Assembly (NCBI GenBank): GCA_014656175.1
Contig: BNBX01000003.1
Coordinates: 56,573 to 120,572, forward strand
Origin: Streptomyces werraensis
GTDB taxonomy: Bacteria > Actinomycetota > Actinomycetes > Streptomycetales > Streptomycetaceae
Length of the DNA: 64,000 nucleotides
Direction of reading: 5' to 3'
Shown here: positions 19,630 through 27,991 of the stretch, one piece after another
Layout of the letters: each line of letters opens with the position of its first letter
How positions within the stretch are numbered: the first letter of the stretch is position 1
Program-made: the position numbers and the translations under genes
The notes under the pieces: generated by a model
Database searches by the model: none
Told to the model about the DNA's origin: nothing
Seen by the model: only the letters and a program-made list of their open reading frames with translations

Positions 19630-20559
19630 TCAGATCACCTTCATCCGCACCAGTGCCGCCAGCGTCAGCGCGCCCGGCAGCAGTGGCAGCCACACCGTGA
19701 GCAGCCGGAACACCACCACGACCGCCGTGGCCGGCGCCGCCGCCCCGCCGGCCGCCACCAGTGCCACGACCAGCGCCGCCTCCACCGAGCCGATCCCGCC
19801 CGGCGTGGGCACCAGCGCCACCGCCACCGTCGCCGCCAGGTACGCCACCGCCAGGTGCGCGGACGGGACCGCGAGACCGAACGACCGCGCCACCAGCACG
19901 AGTACGCCCGCCTGGAGCGCCGGGAAGACCAGTGCCCCGCCCCACAGCGCCAGCGCCCGGGCGGGCCTGGCGTGCACCGACCGCGCCTCGCCCAGCGCCG
20001 TCCGCAGGAACCCGGCCACCACCGTCCGCACCCGCCGTACGGCGGCGAGCCCGCCCACCGCCAGCACCAGCACCGCACCCGCCACGAGCAACGCCCCGAC
20101 CGGCGCCCCTCCCGGCAGCAGCGACCCGAACGGCAGCGCGTCGGGAAACGCCACCAGCAGCGCGGCAAGCAACCCCACCCGCCCGACGCTCTCCGCCAGC
20201 AGATACAGCGCCAGCGCGGCCGAGGACCGGGCCGTGCTCAGCCCGCACACCGTCATGAACCGCAGGTTGACCGCGCTCGCCCCGAGCCCCGTGGGCAGCA
20301 GATGGTTCGCCGCGCCCGCCGCGAACTGCGCGGCCACCAGCCGCCGGCCCGGCAGCCGTTCGAGCACGGCGCCCTGACGGGTGCACGCGGCGGCCGGCCA
20401 GGTCAGACACGTCAGACCGGCAGCGGCCAGCAGCCACGGCCACCGGGCGGTCGTCACCAGCCCCAGCCCCTCGGCCAGCACCTCCCGCTGCCGCACGGCG
20501 ACCACGGCCACGAGCAGCAGCGGCAGCACGCACAGCACCCGGCGGATCGTCACCGTCAT
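19630..20559 (-). CDS. Lysylphosphatidylglycerol synthase TM region / UPF0104 family membrane protein
   Basis: A 309-residue polytopic protein with about eight membrane segments. The segments NHLLPTGLGASAVNLRF (residues about 85-101) and VPTPGGIGSVEAALV near 250 are hallmarks of the UPF0104/AglD family, related to the flippase part of lysyl-PG synthases. It lacks the aminoacyl-transferase domain, so a role in lipid or lipid-linked sugar translocation is more likely. The start is uncertain: ATG at 20559 or GTG at 20565. It is divergent from the ABC exporter gene. Confidence 0.85.
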   Translation of the reverse strand: MTVTIRRVLCVLPLLLVAVVAVRQREVLAEGLGLVTTARWPWLLAAAGLTCLTWPAAACTRQGAVLERLPGRRLVAAQFAAGAANHLLPTGLGASAVNLRFMTVCGLSTARSSAALALYLLAESVGRVGLLAALLVAFPDALPFGSLLPGGAPVGALLVAGAVLVLAVGGLAAVRRVRTVVAGFLRTALGEARSVHARPARALALWGGALVFPALQAGVLVLVARSFGLAVPSAHLAVAYLAATVAVALVPTPGGIGSVEAALVVALVAAGGAAAPATAVVVVFRLLTVWLPLLPGALTLAALVRMKVI

Positions 20560-20662
20560 GTCCACGCAGGATGAACGACGCGCGCGAACGGAGAGTTGCG
20601 ACGAGCCGGACACGGGGCGACGGCCGCCGCCCGCGGGCCGGGGCGGCGGAACGGGAGCGTCC

Positions 20663-20693
20663 TTGACCTCAATCATGGTTGAGGTCCTAGCGT
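20663..20693 (+). promoter_or_regulatory. MerR/SoxR-type promoter with 19-bp spacer and palindrome
   Basis: The -35 TTGACC (20663-20668) and -10 TAGCGT (20688-20693) are separated by 19 bp, the overlong spacing typical of promoters activated by MerR-family proteins. An 8-bp inverted repeat, GACCTCAA and TTGAGGTC (20665-20672 and 20679-20686), fills the spacer. The core CCTCAA-N6-TTGAGG matches the ends of the SoxR box. The -10 lies 7 nt before the ATG at 20701, so the mRNA is probably leaderless. Confidence 0.75.
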
Positions 20694-20700
20694 CTCCGTC

Positions 20701-22587
20701 ATGAGCATGGAGACCACCGCGTGGGCGCAACTGCGCAGCGTCATGACCGCCGAGACCGAGCGCCGGCCCGTCACCCGGGACACGCTGCGCCGCATCGGCG
20801 CCTTCGCCCGCCCGCACCGCCGCACGCTGATCCTTTCCCTGCTGCTCGGCACGGCGACCGCGGCGCTCGCCGTGGCCACTCCCGTGCTCGCCGGTCGGGT
20901 GGTGAACACGATCGTGTCCGGCGGCGACCCGGACGCGGTGGTGCGTCTGGCGCTGCTCATCGCGCTGATCGCGGTGGTGGAGGCGGCCCTCGGAGTACTG
21001 GGCCGCCGGCTGTCGGCGGCGCTCGGCGAGGACCTCATCCTTGGGCTGCGGACGGCGGTCTTCGACCACGTGCAGCGGATGCCGGTCGCGTTCTTCACAC
21101 GCACCCGTACGGGAGCGCTCGTCTCCCGTCTCAACAACGACGTCATCGGAGCCCAGCGGGCGTTCAGCTCCACCCTGTCGACCGTGGTCGCCAACGTCGT
21201 CACCCTGGTCCTGACCCTCGGCGTGATGCTCACCCTGTCCTGGCAGATCACCCTTCTGGCGCTGGTCCTGCTCCCCGTCTTCGTGATCCCGGCGCGGCGG
21301 ACGGGCCGCCGGATGGCCGGCCTCCAGCGTGAGGCCGCCACGCTCAACGCGGCCATGGGGACGCGGATGACGGAGCGGTTCTCGGCGCCCGGCGCCACCC
21401 TGGTGAAGCTGTTCGGGCGGCCCGAGGAGGAGTCCGAGGAGTTCGCGGTGCGGGCACGGCGGGTGCGGGACATCGGCGTACGGACGGCCACCGCACAGAC
21501 GGTGTTCATCACCGCCCTCACCCTGGTCTCCGCCCTCGCCCTCGCGCTGGTCTACGGCCTCGGCGGCCGGCTCGCCCTCTCCGGCGCCCTCGACGCCGGC
21601 GCGGTGGTCGCGCTCGCCCTGCTCCTCACCCGCCTCTACGCGCCGCTCACCTCGCTGGCCGGGGCGCGGGTGGAGGTCATGAGCGCGCTGGTGAGCTTCG
21701 AGCGGGTCTTCGAGGTGCTGGACCTCGACCCGCTGATCCGGGAGAGGCCCGACGCCCGAGAGGTGCCCGAGGGGCCGGTCGCCGTGGAGTTCGACGACGT
21801 CCGCTTCGGCTATCCGTCCGCCGACAAGGTCTCCCTCGCCTCCCTGGAGGAGGTCGCCGCCCTCGACACGCGCGGCGGCGAGGAAGTGCTGCACGGCGTC
21901 TCCTTCCGCGCCGAACCCGGTCGGACCGTCGCCCTCGTCGGCTCCTCGGGCGCCGGCAAGTCGACGATCGCGTCGCTGCTGCCGCGGCTGTACGACGTGG
22001 ACGCGGGGGCGGTCCGCGTGGGCGGGGTCGACGTACGGGACCTGAGCGCGTCGTCGCTGCGGGCCACGGTCGGGATGGTGACGCAGGACGGTCACCTCTT
22101 CCACGACACGGTCCGCGCGAATCTGCTGCTGGCGCGGCCGGACGCGGCCGAGGAGGAACTGTGGGACGCGCTGCGCCGGGCGCGCCTGGACGCGCTGGTG
22201 CGGGCGCTGTCCGACGGGCTCGACACGGTCGTGGGGGAGCGGGGGTACCGGCTCTCCGGCGGAGAGCGGCAGCGGATGACGATCGCACGGCTGCTGCTGG
22301 CCCGGCAGCGGGTCGTCGTCCTCGACGAGGCGACGGCCCACCTGGACAACACGTCCGAGGCGGCGGTGCAGGAGGCGTTGGGGGAGGCGCTGGAGGGAAG
22401 GACGGCGCTGGTGATCGCGCACCGGCTGTCGACCGTGCGGGCCGCCGACCTGATCCTCGTGGTCGAGGGCGGGCGTGTGGTGGAGCGGGGGACGCACGAG
22501 GAGCTGCTGGCGGCCGGTGGGCGGTACGCGGAGCTGTACCGGACGCAGTTCGAGGAGGAGGACGCGCTGGCGCCGACCGGCCTGTGA
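20701..22587 (+). CDS. ABC transporter, fused permease and ATP-binding protein
   Basis: A 628-residue half-transporter of the exporter type. Six membrane helices lie at about 35-310 and the nucleotide-binding domain at 355-610. Walker A is GSSGAGKST, the signature is LSGGERQRM, Walker B is VVVLDEATAHLD, and the H-loop is IAHRLS. It probably exports drugs, redox-active compounds or lipids as a homodimer. A MerR/SoxR-type promoter directly upstream suggests induction by the exported compound or by redox-cycling agents. No MerR regulator gene lies beside it. A 12-bp terminator stem follows. Confidence 0.95.
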   Translation: MSMETTAWAQLRSVMTAETERRPVTRDTLRRIGAFARPHRRTLILSLLLGTATAALAVATPVLAGRVVNTIVSGGDPDAVVRLALLIALIAVVEAALGVLGRRLSAALGEDLILGLRTAVFDHVQRMPVAFFTRTRTGALVSRLNNDVIGAQRAFSSTLSTVVANVVTLVLTLGVMLTLSWQITLLALVLLPVFVIPARRTGRRMAGLQREAATLNAAMGTRMTERFSAPGATLVKLFGRPEEESEEFAVRARRVRDIGVRTATAQTVFITALTLVSALALALVYGLGGRLALSGALDAGAVVALALLLTRLYAPLTSLAGARVEVMSALVSFERVFEVLDLDPLIRERPDAREVPEGPVAVEFDDVRFGYPSADKVSLASLEEVAALDTRGGEEVLHGVSFRAEPGRTVALVGSSGAGKSTIASLLPRLYDVDAGAVRVGGVDVRDLSASSLRATVGMVTQDGHLFHDTVRANLLLARPDAAEEELWDALRRARLDALVRALSDGLDTVVGERGYRLSGGERQRMTIARLLLARQRVVVLDEATAHLDNTSEAAVQEALGEALEGRTALVIAHRLSTVRAADLILVVEGGRVVERGTHEELLAAGGRYAELYRTQFEEEDALAPTGL

Positions 22588-22620
22588 CGGGTACGCCCTG
22601 ACTGCTCCCGCCGCGACGGA

Positions 22621-22648
22621 ACGGGCCGCCGACCTCTCGGCGGCCCGT
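22621..22648. terminator. Bidirectional terminator between convergent genes
   Basis: A perfect 12-bp stem (22621-22632 with 22637-22648) and 4-nt loop lie between the end of the ABC exporter gene and the converging DUF4157 gene. Confidence 0.85.
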
Positions 22649-22691
22649 CACGCGGCCGGCGAAGCCGGCGGCTCCTCACGCGGCGGCGAGG

Positions 22692-23975
22692 TCAGCGGAT
22701 CTCCGGCGGGAATCCCTGAGGTGCCGCGACCGGGGTGATCACGGAGGTGGCCCTGTCCATCTGCATGTAGCTCGCCGAGTACTCGACCCCCTCGGGCACG
22801 AGGTACTCGAGTTCGGCCGGATCGGCCGACATGCGCCCGTAGGTGCCGACGGTGAAGGTGACTCCGTACCAGACGGGCGAACTCGCGTTCGTCTGCGCGT
22901 AGTTCGCGCACGCCCACAGCATCCTCTTCAGCGGCTCCTCGAACCGGCGGTTGAAGTTCTGGTTCGTGCTGTCGGTCATGGGTGTCAGGTTCTCCGACAC
23001 GCCGTGGCCGCCCAGGTTGTCGTTCCAGAGGTGCCCCTTGATCCAGCCGCCGCCGTCCCGCGCGTTCAGTTCGTTGACGAGCGTGCACTCGCCGGCGCCC
23101 GGGCGTGAACCCCCGTACGAGTTCGCCGGCGCGAGGACGCTCGGTCCCAGGGTCACCGTGACGCTGGTTCCGCCCATGCGCTTGAGGGGGCCGTTGTTCG
23201 CCGCAGGGCCGAAGCGGGCCTGCTCCCACACCGGGGGCTGCCGGTCCCAGGCCGGCAGCGGCAGGCTTCCCGTGGCGCCCCGTGTCGCCACGCGCTGGAG
23301 CGGAACATCCTTGTGCCGGCCTGTCCTCGTGTGCTCCTCCACCGTCGCCTCGGACCTCGCGGGCCCGTTCATCGCCCGGACGGCACTGGCCTCGGCCTCC
23401 CGCTCGAAGCGGTCGTCGGGGTCGGAGACCTTGAGGCCGTCGCCGTGGTCCGTGCCGGCGACCGGACCCCGGCGCTGCTGGATGACGTGGGTCAGCTCGT
23501 GGGCGAGGGTGTGCGGGTCACCGCCGCCCTGGCCGATCACGATGTGGTTGCCGCTGGTGTAGGCGCGGGCACCCACCTCGGCCGCGGAGGTGCGGGCGGC
23601 CGTGTCGTCGTGGATGCGGACGTCGGAGAAGTCCGCGCCGAGCCGGGCCTCCATGTCGGTGCGCGTGGGGGCGTCCAGGGGCCGTCCGGGCGCGCGCAGC
23701 ACGTCGTGCACGGCGGAACGCTGCACTGTGGCTGCCGCCTGATTCCGCTCGTGGCCGCAGCCCGCGGTGTGCTGGTGCTGTTCCTGAGCCCAGGGGTGTC
23801 CTGCCTGCCGGAGCATCTGGACGACGGCGGCGTTGCCGGCGGCGGCCCGCAGCCCCTGCGGCGCGGGCCGCTGTGTGGGGCGCACGGCCCTGCGGCCGTT
23901 CCCGGTGTCCCGGCTGTTCTCCTGATCACGCAAGGGGGCCTCGCCTCCGGTGTGCTTCCTCGACCCCTCGTGCAT
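22692..23975 (-). CDS. DUF4157 protein with nuclease-like C-terminal domain
   Basis: A 427-residue protein. Residues about 85-170 form the DUF4157 domain, ending in the zinc-protease motif HELTH (159-163) within HTLAHELTHVIQQRR. DUF4157 proteins are commonly linked to extracellular contractile injection systems (eCIS) and to polymorphic toxins. The C-terminal part (about 295-427) contains GHLWNDNLGG and SENLTPMT (His315, Asn329), resembling the His-Me-finger core of DNA/RNA non-specific endonucleases. The likely role is a secreted or injected toxin with an N-terminal self-processing region. No eCIS genes and no obvious immunity gene are adjacent. The start at 23975 has no strong ribosome site. 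Confidence 0.8.
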   Translation of the reverse strand: MHEGSRKHTGGEAPLRDQENSRDTGNGRRAVRPTQRPAPQGLRAAAGNAAVVQMLRQAGHPWAQEQHQHTAGCGHERNQAAATVQRSAVHDVLRAPGRPLDAPTRTDMEARLGADFSDVRIHDDTAARTSAAEVGARAYTSGNHIVIGQGGGDPHTLAHELTHVIQQRRGPVAGTDHGDGLKVSDPDDRFEREAEASAVRAMNGPARSEATVEEHTRTGRHKDVPLQRVATRGATGSLPLPAWDRQPPVWEQARFGPAANNGPLKRMGGTSVTVTLGPSVLAPANSYGGSRPGAGECTLVNELNARDGGGWIKGHLWNDNLGGHGVSENLTPMTDSTNQNFNRRFEEPLKRMLWACANYAQTNASSPVWYGVTFTVGTYGRMSADPAELEYLVPEGVEYSASYMQMDRATSVITPVAAPQGFPPEIR

Positions 23976-24494
23976 ACGCGGTACCGGGCCGACGGCACCA
24001 GGTCCGCAGGGGCACGGTCCCCCGCCCGACCGGGCAGGGCGGGGGACCGGTGGGGTAGCACGGGGACGCTCTCCTCCGACGAACGCACGGGGCGCCCGCC
24101 GTGGCCACCGACGGCCCGAACCGCGCCCGCACCCGCGGCCTGGCGCACGCACCGCGCATCGGGGCAGGGGCCGCCGTCACACGACTGAGCCGCGTTCCCG
24201 CGCGCGGCTGGGACGATACGGGCCGGCTTTCCCCGGCAGGGACATCGCCGCCGGCCGGACCGCGCACCCGCCGCAGCCCGGACAGAGCGCGCGGGGTTCC
24301 TGGCAGGGACACCGCCGCGGCGCGAGCTGGCCTGACCGCGCACTCGCGGCCGCGCAGGCTGGGCGCGTGGGTCCTCCGGGGCGGGTACCCCGTCGGCCCG
24401 AGCCGCGCCTCCGCCCGTCGCCCGGGCAGGGTGCGCCGGGCTCCCGGCCAGGAACGCCGCCGCGGCTCCGGAGCCGCGGCGGCGTTCCGTGGTG
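23976..24494. other. Non-coding region with imperfect repeats
   Basis: No frame here shows protein-like composition. An imperfect repeat of period 67 bp is visible: GGCAGGGACA, then CGCCGC and GACCGCGCAC recur at 24235 and 24302. A third weaker copy may lie near 24445. The region ends with the palindrome at 24451-24488. It separates two minus-strand genes, so it should hold the promoter of the DUF4157 gene, but no clear -35/-10 pair was found. Confidence 0.5.
24451..24488 (-). terminator. 38-bp perfect palindrome, terminator of secDF
   Basis: Every base from 24451 to 24488 is symmetric about the CCGG centre at 24468-24471. It begins 7 nt downstream of the secDF stop. The stem is entirely GC-rich with no U-tract, as is normal for streptomycete terminators. 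Confidence 0.8.
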
Positions 24495-26795
24495 TTACGG
24501 GCGGCGCCCGCTCGTCGCCGTCGTCTCCTTGCGGCCGCCCGGGTCGGCCGGGGTCCGGCGGGACGGGACTCGGCCACGGGGACGGCCGCCCGTCCTCGCG
24601 TCCAGCTCGATCGCGAGGGGCGACGCGGTGAGGACGGAGGAGTACGTGCCGACGACCATCCCGATGAGCAGCGCCAGCGCGAAGTCGGTCAGGGAGTCAC
24701 CGCCCAGCAGGGCCAGCGCGGCCAGGATGAAGATCACGCCGATGCCCGTGTTCACCGTCCGCGGGACCGTCTGCAGGATCGCCCGGTTGGTGACCTGCGC
24801 GAGCGGCGCCTTCGCGTCCTTGCGCCACAGTTCGCGGATGCGGTCGAAGACCACCACGGAGTCGTTCACCGAATAGCCGATGACGGTGAGCAGCGCCGCC
24901 AGGAACACGCCGTCGATCGGCTTGCCCAGCCAGGCGAAGATCCCGGTGAGGATCACCACGTCGTGCGCCAGCGCGGCCACCGCGCCCGCGCCGAACATCC
25001 ACCGGAACCGCACGGCGAGATACAGCAGCTGGGCGAGAAGGGCGAGGCCGAGCGCGAGCAGCGCGTTGCGCCGCAGCTCGTCGCCGAGGCTCGGGCCGAT
25101 CAGCTCGTCGCGGACCTTCTCCGCGCCGCCGCCGACCTCGGCGACGGTCTCGGCGACCTCCACCGCCTCCTCGTTGGTCAGCTCCTCGGTGCGCACGGTC
25201 AGGCCGTTGTCGCCGGAGGACTGCACCACGGCCTGCGGGAAACCGGCGTCGGCGAGCGCGGCACGGGCCCGGTCGGGGTCGACGGTCTGCTCCGTGGAGT
25301 ACTCGATCAGCCGGCCGCCGGTGAACTCCACGCCGAAGTTCAGGCCCCGTACGACCATGCCCGCGGCGGCGACGGCCAGGACGACCGCCGACACGGCCAG
25401 CCAGCGGCGGGGCCGCCGCATCAGCTGCGGGTCACGGCGGGTGAGGTAGGCGCGGACCCGGCCCACGGAGGCCAGGCCCGTGACCGCGGGACGCCGGTGC
25501 ACCCAGCGGCGCGCCACCGCGAACTCGGCGAGCACCCGGGTGATGACCAGGGCGCTGATCATGGACGCCAGCACACCGATGCCGAGCGTGACGCCGAAGC
25601 CCTTCACCGGGCCGGACGCCAGCACGAACAGCAGGGCCGCCGCGATCAGCGTGGTCACGTTGGAGTCCGCGATCGCGCTGAACGCGCCCTTGAAACCGGC
25701 GGTCAGGGCCGAGCGGCCGCTGGGCCGGTTGCGCTTGGCGTACTCCTCCCGGGCGCGTTCGAAGACCAGCACGTTCGCGTCCACGGCCATGCCGATGGCC
25801 AGCACGAAACCGGCGAGGCCGGGCAGTGTCAGCGTCGCGCCGAGGGCGGCGAGACCGGCGTAGGAGATCAGGCCGTAGCAGAGCAGGGCCACGATGGCGA
25901 GGAGGCCCATGAGGCGGTAGACGACGATGACGAACAGCGCCGTGAGGGCGGTGCCGACGACGGCGGCCCAGGCGCTGGCGCGGATGGCCTCGGCGCCCAG
26001 CGTCGGGCCGACGGTCCGCTGCTCCACCGTCTCCACCGGCACCGGGAGCGCGCCGCCGTGCACCAGCAGCGCGAGCTCCTTCGCCTCGTCGCTGGTGAAG
26101 GAGCCGGTGATCTGCGTGGACCCGCCGGTGATGCCCGCGCCGCACGCCACGGACGGGTCGACCTGCGGCGAGGAGATGATCTTGTCGTCGAGGACGATGG
26201 CGACGCGGCGCTGCGGGTCGCCCGCCGGGTGACAGGCGGCCTCACCGGTCAGCCGGGCCCAGCCCTTGCCGTCCTCGAAGTCGACGGTGACGTGCCAGCC
26301 GGCTCCGCTCTGCGGGTCGAAGCGGGACTCGGCGCTCTTGACGTCCTGGCCGCTCAGCGCGGCCTCGCCGAGGTGCAGCCGCTCGCCGGACTCGTCGGGC
26401 AGCACCCGCTCACCCTGCGGCAGCTTCTTCGCGTCCCCCGTGCCGGGCCCCTTCACCGGGTGCACGGAGAGCTGCGCGGTGCGGCCCAGCACGTCGGCGG
26501 CCTTCCGCGGGTCCTGCACGCCCGGCAGCTCGACGATGATCCGCTGGTCGCCGGAGCGGACGATGGTCGGCTCGGCGACGCCGAGGGCGTCGATCCGGCC
26601 GCGCAGCACCTCCAGGGTGCGGTCGGTGGCCTCGGCGTCGGCCTTCAGGGTCTCGGTGGAACGGGTCTCCAGCACGATCTGGGTGCCGCCCCGCAGATCC
26701 AGTCCGAGACGGACCGGGACGGTGACGGCGACGAACACGGACACGGCGATCACGGCGAGCGCGAACAACGCCCTGACGCGGGCGGGACGTTTCAC
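24495..26795 (-). CDS. secDF: Protein translocase subunit SecDF (fused)
   Basis: A 766-residue fusion of SecD and SecF with twelve membrane segments. The SecD half has LGLDLRGGTQIVLE near residue 30 and the large extracytoplasmic P1 domain at about 50-260. The transmembrane motif GMAVDANVLVFERAREE is in the first half, and its SecF counterpart GYSVNDSVVVFDRIRE in the second. SecDF uses the proton gradient to pull secreted proteins out of SecYEG. Streptomycetes also carry separate secD and secF genes, so this would be an additional fused copy. GTG at 26795 follows GGAGG; an upstream TTG is less likely. It is followed by a strong palindromic terminator. Confidence 0.95.
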   Translation of the reverse strand: MKRPARVRALFALAVIAVSVFVAVTVPVRLGLDLRGGTQIVLETRSTETLKADAEATDRTLEVLRGRIDALGVAEPTIVRSGDQRIIVELPGVQDPRKAADVLGRTAQLSVHPVKGPGTGDAKKLPQGERVLPDESGERLHLGEAALSGQDVKSAESRFDPQSGAGWHVTVDFEDGKGWARLTGEAACHPAGDPQRRVAIVLDDKIISSPQVDPSVACGAGITGGSTQITGSFTSDEAKELALLVHGGALPVPVETVEQRTVGPTLGAEAIRASAWAAVVGTALTALFVIVVYRLMGLLAIVALLCYGLISYAGLAALGATLTLPGLAGFVLAIGMAVDANVLVFERAREEYAKRNRPSGRSALTAGFKGAFSAIADSNVTTLIAAALLFVLASGPVKGFGVTLGIGVLASMISALVITRVLAEFAVARRWVHRRPAVTGLASVGRVRAYLTRRDPQLMRRPRRWLAVSAVVLAVAAAGMVVRGLNFGVEFTGGRLIEYSTEQTVDPDRARAALADAGFPQAVVQSSGDNGLTVRTEELTNEEAVEVAETVAEVGGGAEKVRDELIGPSLGDELRRNALLALGLALLAQLLYLAVRFRWMFGAGAVAALAHDVVILTGIFAWLGKPIDGVFLAALLTVIGYSVNDSVVVFDRIRELWRKDAKAPLAQVTNRAILQTVPRTVNTGIGVIFILAALALLGGDSLTDFALALLIGMVVGTYSSVLTASPLAIELDARTGGRPRGRVPSRRTPADPGGRKETTATSGRRP

Positions 26796-26858
26796 AGATG
26801 CCTCCAGCAAGGCACACGTGCCCGTCGGCGGGCACGCGGAAAGGGGGAAATGGACGGC

Positions 26859-27311
26859 TCAGGTGCTGGAGGCGGCGGGCGGCGCACGTCCCAGGTCCGC
26901 CGGAACGTGCGCGGCGGCGGGCGGCGCGTGACCGGCCGCGGGCGCGGGGCGCGCGGGCCGGGGCGGGACGCGCGGGGTGTGCGCCGGCGTGAACAGGAGG
27001 GGACCGGCGGCCGTGTCCTGTCTGCCGGTGTCCCGCTCCGGCCGGGCGAGCACCGTACGGGCGGCGACGTACGCCTCGTCGCTGTGCGGCTGCGTCCCGG
27101 AGGAGTACGTCGGCGTGCCGGGGGACGCCGGGACATAGGCGGGCGGCGACGGGAACCGGGCGGGGGCGGCCGGGCCCGCCGCGACGGCCGACGCGGGAGC
27201 CGCGCCGGAGGTGAAACCGAGGGTCAGCAGCACGGCCGCGAACGCGGCCAGGACGGCCGCGGCGGCCCTCAGCGGAAGCCGGGCCGTACGGCCCGGGGCG
27301 CGGGTGGTCAA
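26859..27311 (-). CDS. Hypothetical secreted protein, Pro/Ala-rich
   Basis: A protein of about 150 residues with a signal-peptide-like start (RLPLRAAAAVLAAFAAVLLTL, cut here to its features: a basic n-region, a 20-residue hydrophobic core and an AxA-type site near residue 42). The rest is Pro/Ala-rich with no recognised domain. TTG at 27311 overlaps the stop of the response-regulator gene as TTGA, so it would be translationally coupled to the two-component system. The unusual start and low-complexity body make it less certain than its neighbours. It may be a target or an extracytoplasmic partner of the kinase. Confidence 0.55.
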   Translation of the reverse strand: MTTRAPGRTARLPLRAAAAVLAAFAAVLLTLGFTSGAAPASAVAAGPAAPARFPSPPAYVPASPGTPTYSSGTQPHSDEAYVAARTVLARPERDTGRQDTAAGPLLFTPAHTPRVPPRPARPAPAAGHAPPAAAHVPADLGRAPPAASST

Positions 27312-27991
27312 GGCTCCACGAGCCCCGCGCGGATGGCGTACCGGGTCAGCTCGAGCCGGTCCCGCAGCCCCAGCTTGTGCAGCAGGTTCTCCCGGTGCCT
27401 CTGCACCGTCTTGACGCTGATGAACAGCAGCTCCGCGATCTCCTTCGAGGAGTGCCCCTCGGCGACCAGCTTCAGCACCTCCTCCTCGCGCGGGGTGAGC
27501 AGCTGCTCGGGCGCCTCCTCGCCGTGCCGTACCCGGTCCAGGTAGTTGCGGATCAGGGCGGTCACCGCCCCCGGGTACAGGAACGGCTCGTCCCGCATGG
27601 CCGCCCGGCAGGCGGCGACCAGGTCACGGTCGGCGACGGACTTCAGGACGTAGCCGCCCGCCCCGGCCTTCAGCGCCTGGAACAGGTACTGCTCGTTGTC
27701 GTGCATCGTCAGCATCAGGATGCGCAGCCCCGGCCTCAGGGCGGTCAGCTCCCGCGCCGCCTGCAGACCGGTGAGCCGCGGCATGGCGATGTCGAGCACG
27801 GCGAGGTCCACGTCGTGGGTGCGGGCCATGGCGATCGCCTCGGCCCCGTCGCCGGCCTCCGCGACCACCTCCAGGTCCGGTTCCCGGTCGAGGATGAGGC
27901 GGACGCCGCGCCGCACCAGCGCGTGGTCGTCGGCGAGGAGGATGCGGATCTTCTCCGCGTGGCGGTCGGCGTGGATGTCCTGGTCGTTCAT
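27308..27991 (-). CDS. NarL/LuxR family response regulator
   Basis: A 227-residue regulator. The receiver domain (about 14-130) has the acidic pair DD at 21-22, the phospho-acceptor Asp67 in VLDIAMPRLTG, and the conserved Lys in GYVLKS. The C-terminal LuxR helix-turn-helix (about 160-225) contains LTPREEEVLKLVAEGHSSKEIAELLFISVKTV, given here only by its features. Its ATG overlaps the stop of the kinase gene by 4 nt. It forms a two-component pair with the histidine kinase. Target genes cannot be deduced; neighbouring secDF and the DksA-like genes are candidates. Confidence 0.95.
   Translation of the reverse strand: MNDQDIHADRHAEKIRILLADDHALVRRGVRLILDREPDLEVVAEAGDGAEAIAMARTHDVDLAVLDIAMPRLTGLQAARELTALRPGLRILMLTMHDNEQYLFQALKAGAGGYVLKSVADRDLVAACRAAMRDEPFLYPGAVTALIRNYLDRVRHGEEAPEQLLTPREEEVLKLVAEGHSSKEIAELLFISVKTVQRHRENLLHKLGLRDRLELTRYAIRAGLVEP

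Noticed and set aside
24451..24488. 38-bp palindrome as an operator or origin element
   Set aside because: Its place 7 nt after the secDF stop and its all-GC stem fit a terminator better.
24101..24631. Plus-strand frame in the gap upstream of secDF
   Set aside because: Its composition is Arg/Pro/Gly-rich with no domain; it covers the terminator palindrome and runs into the end of secDF on the other strand.
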